From assembly GCA_964036665.1 (NCBI GenBank), contig OZ038533.1, positions 1,350,001-1,414,000 on the forward strand: a stretch of DNA of 64,000 nt, written 5' to 3'. Every line of letters begins with the position of its first letter. Position 1 is the stretch's first letter. Shown here in pieces: positions 55,561 through 64,000 of this stretch. The position numbers and the translations under genes were made by a program. The DNA is from Gordius sp. MW1. Taxonomy: Eukaryota > Nematomorpha > Gordioida > Gordea > Gordiidae. A model generated the notes under the pieces. That model was not told where the DNA came from. It saw only the letters and a list, made by a program, of their open reading frames with translations, and ran no database searches.

Positions 55561-56650
55561 TACACTTTTGATAATTAGAACGAGACCTCCCTCAAGTTAA
55601 ATTTTTGGTTGAAAGAGCCTGTAATTTTTAGTGAGATGGATGAGGTTCTCCCTTTAAATTATGTTGAAAATTACTGTATAATTTAGTTATCACACTTTTG
55701 CGCAGTTAACCCTCCAATCTCAAATTTTAAATACAAGTATATTAAAGCCTCTTATAGGTTTGTAAAAAAAATAATTTAATTATAAATAGTAATTCTAAAA
55801 TTATATGCAATTTACCAAACACAAAGAAAATAAATAAAAATCAAAATGACATGTTTTACTTTTGTAATGGAGACCAAACAGTTAGTAGAAATATAAAAAG
55901 CAAATGTTTTTTTATTAAAAGAAGGTTTGAATAATATAAAAAACATGCAATCATGATAAAATGATTATACAGTAAAAAAATAGAAGACTCTAAAAAATGG
56001 TCATTTTTTTCGCATTTTTCGCTGCAATTTTCGCAAAATATTATAATGTGATCAACACAGACAGGGTTTTGACGCCTATTGCACGAAAATCTTGTTTTCT
56101 ATAAGCAAATGTAATTAGCGATATTGATCCAAATGTTATACACATGCTTAAATTACTATTTTTAAGTAAAAAATAAAAAAAAATTGATGAAAAATAAAAA
56201 AAGCTTTCTTAATTGACCTTATGGGGTTTATAGGACCCCAAACGCTTATATCTCCAAATGTATTGAGGCAAATCCTATGAAATTTTTAGGAAATGTAGCT
56301 TTTGCATAATTATGATTATGAAAACTCTAAAAAAACCAAATCTCTAAAACTAACACTCTTTAAGTGGTGTTAAATTATAACTTTCGTGGGGTTTCTTAGA
56401 CCCCTTAAGTACGTTGGAGGGTTAAAATGAAATTTCTAATTTTGACGAGTTTCCTATTGATTTTCTTTATTCTTTGAAAGTGTTGCCTTAGCTGGTCCGG
56501 TCCGAAAAAATAGAATATTTTTTTCGGTCGATTTTAAATATGGGTTTTAACAAATTGCTTTCAGGATTGTAATATTAAATTTTAGATTATGGCAAATTTT
56601 CGGGCTGATTGTAATTATTTTTGGTGTATTAAACCACTCTTTTATCTCAG
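55561..56650. other. AT-rich region upstream of the first visible abLIM exon
   Basis: Probably intronic or intergenic. No further LIM exon was found between 52.9 and 56.65 kb. Confidence 0.45.
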
Positions 56651-59600
56651 CCAAACTCAAATGCACCAGATGCGCCAAGACGTGTAAGGGCGAAGTACTG
56701 AAGGTCGAAGACAAATACTACCACAAAGCATGCTTTACATGCATAGGTATTTTAAAATTAAAAATTCCGTTATTTTACAAATTTATTTATTAAATTTGTA
56801 TCTAAAATTTATATTAATTATGCACTACGTTATATTGGTAATTTTTGTGATAAAAGATCAGGAGTTATTAACAAAAAAAGTTTTTTTTACGATCTACATT
56901 CCATTACCCTATATAACGTTTTAAAGCTTTGTGCTACTGAGTTGAGCTTTTACCAGTTTGGATAATTGGTAATAACGAATTAGTGGATAGAAAGCGTAGT
57001 TTATTAATTTTCTACCAAGGAAAATTAACCCTTTTGCCTTTTATTACCTTTTTGCCTTTTATTATCATCATCATCTATTCTCATCATAAGCATTCCCCCT
57101 GCTATTAATATGGATAAGGTAAGTTCATGAGTATTGAACTTAGAAAGGATTGGAGAATTAAAAAGGTAGAGTGTAATAAAAAACACGAATTATCATCTCC
57201 AATTCCCCCCCCCTCTCTCTAAGTCTGTAGTCTGTTTCAGCGGATGCGTTGTTCTTATGGAATCTTTATACTGGGGGAGAACTCGAAAATCATTTTCTGC
57301 TGCTATCACATTCTATTCTTTCTAGTTCTAGTGGTGGGACTTTTCTTTGCTGCAAATTAGCGTTGTAAAAGCGGCTGGGTTTTGTTTGGTCTTTGGTTTT
57401 AGTCAACTAAACATAAACAGGCCAAAGGCTTTTTAGTCTGATTTTATAAGTCGACCCCTAGACTTAGTCCAAATTTTAAAAACAGATCATCGACCGTTAA
57501 TCTTATTTAAGCCAAAGGTCGACCAAACAAAACTGAGCCGTTTTTACAACACCACTGCAAATCATATCATCCATATGGGTTTAGCTTGCTAGTCACGACG
57601 CTTTTCTTCTAGATAAAATGTCATTTTTCAATTATATAACCATATTGGGGAATGTGATTAAGGTCAGTTATTAGTTGAGATTCGAAGAATCGTTGTGTTC
57701 GTGTGTTTGTAATAGGTTTGATGTGGAATAAATGTATAATTATAGCTAATTAGCTTGACCGGCTGGCAGCAATGGAAATTATCATCATATTATTGAATCG
57801 TTTGGCCTGTTTGTACGCTGTTTCAATATAATAATAATAATTATATACACTACATTTACCTTACTAATGAGCTTATATGGATGAGATTTCGAGTGATTTG
57901 GTTTGGCATAATATCTCATAAGACATGTTAATTCATAGGTTTGCTTGAATTCTTCATAAAAATATAGGAAATATGGAGTCGTCTGCTTTACAAAAGAGAC
58001 GTTTAAATTAATTTTTAATTATAAAATTCCAAATTTTTTGTTGACAAGGCTCTGCTTTTTCTACTTGATATATAATTGTTTTCGAATAGAAAAGATGTTT
58101 AGATTAAATTTAGTACACTTATAATTTACGATAAATTCTTATTTGAGGACCTTAATAGATCTATCTTTACAATTTATTCTTATAGAATAGTGTTTTCTTT
58201 ATTTAAATCTCTTGAAATTGATGTTTTTTGGTGTATATGCGCGACGTATTGTGTGCTTTTCGTAAATAGGCCACAAATGTTTCGTCTTCTTAAGCCCTCT
58301 CGCTCCCTTGTTTGGGTCATGGCCATACTATAATTCGTGTAATTATTGATTCGCAAATTACAAATTCAATACTTGTTTTTTTAATTCTTATTTATTTAAT
58401 AAATAAAATAAATATAAATAATTGTTTTAAATCGTCTGCTTAATCACAATCTAAATCATAAAAATGCAATTTTTACTAGCTGGTCAAATAATAAAACAAA
58501 AATTAAATTTATAATAACAAAGAATAGTATTTATAAAAAAATATATTTTTATTTCCAGAATGTTCGACCGCTTTGAAAGAAAATAATTTTTGTACGCGCG
58601 ATGGTTTTTTGTATTGCGAAAACCATTTTAACCAAAAGTACGGTACGCGCTGCAACAAATGCCAGGAATTTATGGTGGGCGAAGTTATTACGGCCCTAGG
58701 CAAATTTTATCACCCCACATGCTTCCTTTGCCATTCTTGTGGGTAAATAATTCTTATTTTTTTTAAACTATTTTTATAGTTTTTATTTCACATTTTTATG
58801 TGTATTTAAGATAAAATTTTACATAAAGTTAACCTAAATTATTATTTTAAAGCATAAAAAATAGGGTAAATCATTGTATTAGTGTCAGATGGATGAGCCT
58901 GATGTATAGAGACTAAACTCTTTTAACAAGAACAACTATTACTTATTTTTATGATTTCCTTAATAGAAATATAATAGAAGAATTTTTATTTGAACCAAAT
59001 TTTATACAACTACTTTTAAAATTTGAAGAAAAAAATGCAAATATTAGTAATTTCATATAAATAATAAAACAAAAACAAATGTAACATCTCGTCATGTTTT
59101 ATAATAACTTACCTGTAGATGGAAACATGTTTAATATTTAAAAAACTTTTTACTTTATTTATTTATTTTATTAATTTATTTAAATTTAATTTAATTTACT
59201 TTTCCGTTATTTACAGACTGCAATTGCGTGCGGGAGACAAAATAGTTGATACGGGCACCGATATCTTTTGCGAGTCTTGCGCCATTCAGAGCGAGAAGGA
59301 ACGACTTTCCGGAACCGGAACCGTTTTGAAAAATGGTTCCGGAAACAACCCAGCTCCTGTGGAACGAATTTCTAACGGAGCCCTATCACGATCCACTACG
59401 CCCGTTAGGTAAACTCGGGTTTTATAAGAAAAAATATATTTAACTAAATTGATAAATGAAAGCAGAAGCACCCGATTTACGACAAGTGCTAACCGCCAAA
59501 CAAATCATACTAATAATAACCCGAATTTATATGCCATCTAGTGCAATTTTTGAATGTCTGTTATTATTTTCCAGTCACGTGCTAAAAAAGATAGGGATAA

Positions 59601-62600
59601 ATTTAACCAAATTAGTCTCTAATTTAAGAATTGCAATAGATGGCTTATAAATTAGAGTTGTTATTATTTAATTCGCAGTTACCACTTCGTAAATCGGCCC
59701 TTTTTTATAATACTAAACCGGAATTTAAAACCTTATTTCATTATTACATTCAAAAAGTCTTAATAGTTTGATTGTCGAAAATATTTATAATTTTTAGTTT
59801 ATGGAGTAAATTAATGCAATACTTGCTTATTATTATTATTAAAGTTACTAAAAGTAATGGCATGCCGCATTAGTTATAAAACTGACAAAATCGTTTAATG
59901 TTAACTTTTTTTTAAATTAAGGATGATATCAATCCTTACCTTCATAATGTAAAAGAATCTATGATAATACACTTCTTAGATAAAACATGAGGATTATTTA
60001 AATTTTGTTTTATTCATTTTTCGAATTAAAATAAAAGCGAGACGGGAAGTAGGAAGAGATCGTCTGCTTCCGAAAAAAAGACACCACCCCCTCTTCAACC
60101 GGGCACGCCCTCTGACGTAGGAGGTAAAGGAGCCTCCGGGGGTGACCAAATTGACCGCCCACTTCCGGTCAACGCCATGTTGGATGCTCTAAAATGCGAA
60201 GCGTGCGGAGAAATTATTCAAGGCCAGCTGCTACAAGTTTGTAAAATTGCATTTTAATTTTTTATTTAAATTAAAAATTTATTGTTAAAAGTCTGATTGT
60301 ATTTCGTTATTTAATTTTAATTTATTTATGGTTGAATAGGATAGTATAATAGGATTTAAAGAATGACCTTCTTTAATTGAATTGTATTTAGTTTATTTAG
60401 AAATATTTCATTTACAAGTTATTTGCAATTTTACATTGCATTTTCAATGGCGATTTTTGTTTAAGACTAAAACTTAAATACCTTTGCCAACAAACTCATT
60501 CAACAACAATATCGTCATTGCATCTGAACTTTTGTATTAAGATGCTTTTAAAATATTGCAAAATTTAATTAGGCATTCCTTGTTAAGGTTCAATTTAACC
60601 CAGTTGTTGAGCAAATTGTAATATGACGTGGTGTAATTTTATAATTTTTTCGCTTTATATTTACGAAATTATAGGCCGGTGACAAATTTTTTCACCCCGA
60701 GTGTGGCCGTTGTATCATATGTGATCAACCGTTTAAAGAAGCCGAAGACGTTTATTTATTGGGTATAAAACCAATCGATCGATTATCGATCCTGATCAAT
60801 ACTTTTTAATCGTATCATTTTGAAAAATTGAAATCTTTTAAATACCCCTTATCAACTTTTGTACAATGGTATTCTCATGGTTCAGCCTTAAACTTAGGAC
60901 TCTTCCATTTTAAACGATAAAAGCGTCTACATTAGTGTTGTAAAAAGACCTTGGTTTTGTTTATTTGAGCGTCGAAATCCTTGGTCTGTTTTTTAATATT
61001 TTGACTAATCCTTGAGGTCGATTTAGAAAAAGAGACCAAACAAAAGCCTTTGGCCTGCTTTTGTTTATTCGACTAACATCAAAGATCGACTAAACAAGAG
61101 CCAGGTCCTTTTAAAACATTGGTCTACACATTATATTTTATTATTATTATCCAAGGTTTGTTGAAAACATTAAATTAAATATTTTAAAAAAGTTTATGAA
61201 ATTTGCTTTTTTTTCTACATCGGGTGACTTAATATTCGTAATTATAACATTTAGGTACCGATATTTGGCATTCCTATTGCGCATTCCCTCGGGACAACGC
61301 CGTAAACAATTCGGTTTCAATACATTATCTCCATTTTATCCTTTGATTTAACTACCCTATTTACAGCTTTCATTCTACGACAGAATTTAAGTTTTTTTGA
61401 CATATACCGTATATGTGGATTAGCGTATAGTTAGAAGTAGTGTTGTAAAAACGGCTAGGTTTTGGTCAACTAAACAACCACAGGACCTTTGGCCTGTTTA
61501 TGTTTAGTTGACTAATACCAAAGATCGACCAAACTAAACCCAGCTGTTTTTACAGCACAAATTAGAAGATGAAAATTAAGGATGTGATGATCTTTTATTA
61601 CTCTTCAGTGTTGCAGAAAAAATAATTTAATTACAGCTAAGGACTTGAGTTTTATACATATTTGATTATTATACGAAAATGTTATACGACAATATTCAAA
61701 AATTAAGGCTAATTTGTTAAAAACAAATGTTTTCTTGATTTTTGCCCAAGCTTATTGGTTGTCGTGAAGTGGCACTGTCTTGGTTTCTTGTAAGTACATA
61801 AATTGTAAAAAACTTTTCTACAAGATTTGGCCACATAATATTATTTAGTTAATCACAGCCTCGCCAAAAAAATGTACCGTTTTGTCCGCCAATTAATATA
61901 TGCCTACTCTTTTGTAACTGATTATAGCGCCATCTATAAGTTGTTTAATATTCATCCGGCTTGCTTATGATCAGTGTCGTAAAAACGGCTGGGTTTTGTT
62001 TGGTTAAGCTTTGGTTTTAGTCGACTAAACATAAACAGGCCAAGCCTTTTGGGTCTGGTTTTCTTAGTCGACCTCTCGGCTTAGACTAAATTTGAAAAGC
62101 AAACCACATTCGATCGTTAGTCTTAATTGAACCAAAATTCGACCAAACAAAACTCAGCCGTTTTTACAACGCTACTTATGATTGAGAATTAACGGGGATG
62201 CTTTTGGAAATAAAAAATTCTTTCACCTCTTTATAGTTTGGGTATTGATATACAAGTGCATATTTCAAAATGGCGGCTAAACACGGGCACGAGTAGTGTA
62301 GCTAGTCTATCATCACTATATAACTCATATATAAATTTTTTGCTTTGATAAATAAAGATAACTTTTTCAACATCTCATTTAGTATTCGTTCGACGCGAGT
62401 CATTCAGCAAACAACAGCTTTTTCTCACGCGGTTCTACCCCATACTCTAGTCTCGATAGGAGTCGGGTAATATATATTCAATGTTGTTGCTATGCAATTT
62501 ATGACTTCACTTTTAATAAAAAATGTCCCGCCCTGTCTTGTCCTGTCCACCTTGGGTTTATCATGGAATAGTACAATTGTAAAGAAAAAGTTTTTTTTTA

Positions 62601-63928
62601 AATAAAAACTACAGTTTAATTTTTCTGACCTCGACACGATGTGTATGTAAAAATTTTGAAAGAATTTATGTCCCGTCCTGTCCTGTCCATGGGTTTATAA
62701 TGGAAAATTACAATTATGGGGAAATTAATTTTTATTTATAATATTATTTTATGCTCGTTTATTGTATATTTCTTGTATCAATTTTACCTAAAAAAAGCAT
62801 TTTAACATTAAAAAAATCATCCTTTTTTGCGTATGTATTTTTATGTATGTATGTATGTAAAAAAATCTTGAATTTTTTGATTACTTTTAATCGTGATTTA
62901 AGAATTTATAAGTAAAAATTTGGATAAATTTTAAATTGAAAAATGAAAAATTTTTATTTCTTGATTTTGCGTGCTATAGCATTATGGTTACTCTTCGGGG
63001 GGTGCTCCGGGTGGTTCTAGATATGGTGGGGGGCCCGAATATGATAATGATTATGGAGCTGCCCAAATATATACTATTAGTTATCTCAACCCAGGAAATG
63101 ACCAAGGCTATTTGAGATCTACTCTGCCCGTTAAAACACCGAAATCTCCACACTTCCACAGGCCTCGTACGTTATTTCATTCGAAATAATATATTTTTTA
63201 TTTGAAAAATTAAAGGTTTTTTCCTTAAATAATGGATTTTGATTGTTGTTTGTATGCCAATATGGTTTTTAGGCTTGGATCTAGGTAGATAATTAAAAAT
63301 TTTGGATTATCTAAGTTTTATTTTATGAATTTTTTGTTATTTTAAAACAGCCGGTCGATTTACTTATCATAGAGATAAGGGAAGATTTATGGTTCCAGCG
63401 AAGAAAAAAGGAATGATATCTATGGGTATTAATAAAAATATTTTAACGATTTTATTCTATATAATTTGTCAATAAAATATATTTGTCGAGTTTTGCCTTA
63501 ATTTACTAGTTTTTATGTTGTGAATAAACTAATTTTGCTTACGATTTTAACCTAATTATTATACCTTTTTATTTCGCAATAATATTTTATAAAGTATAAT
63601 ACTTTATTTTTTTATCACCGAATTTCGCTTTTAATTGGAAAGGCTATTAAATAATCGCTTCAAATAAACTATTTTGGCCATTATGCCACTTTTTTTTTTA
63701 TTTTCAAAATTAAATAATATTTCCTTCTTTTGGGGGAATTTAGTTCAAAATATCGAAGAGACCGTTAGTATAAGGGCCCACTCGCCTAACTTGAATAACG
63801 AAGAGCCAATTGAATTATCTCATTACCCAGCTGGACGCAAGCCTAAACCCGATGAAATGGAAGTGCCCAAAATAGAGCGTGAAGATTGGCCCGCGCCTCC
63901 TTACGGTCCCGCAGTTCCGGGTTCGTGA
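56651..63928 (+). CDS. unc-115: Actin-binding LIM protein (abLIM/UNC-115), nine exons, partial at both ends
   Basis: Cytoskeletal adaptor linking actin to signalling in neurons and muscle. Exons in frame with GT-AG introns: 56651-56746, 58559-58742, 59217-59408, 60038-60236, 60675-60762, 61255-61301, 62980-63166, 63351-63425, 63744 to about 63920. Three LIM domains: LIM1 (CTRCAKTCKGEV...CFTCIECSTAL), LIM2 (CNKCQEFMVGEVITALG...CFLCHSC) and one like the last vertebrate LIM (CEACGEIIQG...DIWHSYC). A Ser/Pro/Gly linker lies before the third. Then come YTISYLNPGND, HRDKGRFMVPAKKKGMISM and IEREDWPAPPYGP, typical abLIM segments. The last exon either splices at GTTCGT (63921) or runs to TGA at 63926-63928. 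The C-terminal villin headpiece is expected beyond the window; the N-terminus lies upstream. Confidence 0.95.
57358..57554. mobile_element. hAT-type MITE, family 2, in an abLIM intron, perfect 8-bp duplication
   Basis: Termini TAGCGTTGTAAAAGCGGC and GCCGTTTTTACAACACCA; direct repeat CTGCAAAT at 57350-57357 and 57555-57562. Confidence 0.9.
59527..59652. mobile_element. Short inverted-repeat element in an abLIM intron
   Basis: TATATGCCATCTAGTGCAAT at the left and the complement ATTGCAATAGATGGCTTATA at the right enclose about 125 bp. A related piece without its left end lies at about 4230-4310. Confidence 0.6.
60933..61121. mobile_element. hAT-type MITE, family 2, in an abLIM intron
   Basis: Left terminus TAGTGTTGTAAAAAGACC, right a decayed TTTTAAAACATTG; flanks GTCTACAT and GTCTACAC agree at seven of eight. 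Confidence 0.8.
61438..61560. mobile_element. hAT-type MITE, family 2, short copy in an abLIM intron
   Basis: Left TAGTGTTGTAAAAACGGC, right GCTGTTTTTACAGCACAA; flanks GTTAGAAG and ATTAGAAG agree at seven of eight. Internally deleted. Confidence 0.82.
61972..62174. mobile_element. hAT-type MITE, family 2, in an abLIM intron, perfect 8-bp duplication
   Basis: Termini CAGTGTCGTAAAAACGGC and GCCGTTTTTACAACGCTA; direct repeat CTTATGAT at 61964-61971 and 62175-62182. Confidence 0.9.
62515..62740. repeat. Two direct copies of a CCTGTCCTGTCC-containing unit
   Basis: About 65 bp with CCTGTC(T/C)TGTCCTGTCC, GGGTTTATNATGGAA and ACAATT occur at about 62521 and 62668 in an abLIM intron. Related words in the spacer suggest remnants of one tandem array. 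A short (TATG)n run follows at about 62845. Confidence 0.55.
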
Positions 63929-64000
63929 CTACCTCCCGACCCTTTTTTTTATATTTTTTTAACCAAATTTATATTAATAAGCTCTTTATTTACCAGGAAA

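Overview
The window is AT-rich eukaryotic nuclear DNA. It has GT-AG introns, few genes and dense transposon debris. The genes are animal-specific (an actin-binding LIM/UNC-115 gene) or general eukaryotic (CWC15, PIG-A). An arthropod, probably an insect, fits gene content and repeat style best, but the sequence does not fix the species. I found no tRNA, rRNA, CRISPR array or bacterial-type operon.

Layout. 0-2 kb: the last four exons of the spliceosomal gene CWC15 (+). 4.6-6.3 kb: MITE and poly-C/poly-G debris. 6.4-14.6 kb: the most striking structure, a foldback transposon with long inverted arms, internal arrays of 129-bp repeats in opposite orientation and an 8-bp target duplication. It has been invaded by a Ty3/Gypsy LTR element (7781-11412, 5-bp duplication) and by a 2.1-kb DNA element carrying a FLYWCH finger (12356-14458, 8-bp duplication). 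16.5 kb: two NRF-1-like palindromes. 17.8-19.1 kb: single-exon PIG-A (+), the GPI-anchor glycosyltransferase. 21-22.5 kb: a LINE endonuclease fragment. 23-29 kb: repeat debris, ending in a G/C-tract minisatellite that reverses orientation. 30.0-31.4 kb: an unrecognised four-exon gene (-). 33.4-35.1 kb: a single-exon, membrane-anchored galactose-1-phosphate uridylyltransferase/HIT-like protein (-). 35.4-37.8 kb: a direct-repeat-flanked element. 38.7-51.5 kb: two decayed Gypsy copies head to head, one split by 6.5 kb of nested repeats that include hAT remnants. 52-53 kb: an RTE-like LINE remnant. 53-55.6 kb: more MITEs. 56.65-63.93 kb: nine exons of abLIM/unc-115 (+), with at least five small elements in the introns.

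How the parts relate. The five host genes have unrelated jobs (splicing, GPI anchoring, an unknown protein, a probable lumenal nucleotide-sugar enzyme, actin/LIM scaffolding), and nothing suggests a joint pathway. What ties the window together is nested transposition. Several independent 8-bp target duplications (the foldback element, the FLYWCH element, a GC-rich hAT-type element and two MITE families) show that hAT- or MULE-type activity shaped the region. The transposase relics seen are a decayed hAT C-terminus, Gypsy integrases and two LINE endonucleases. The foldback element and the HIT/GalT-like gene are the best candidates for something undescribed.
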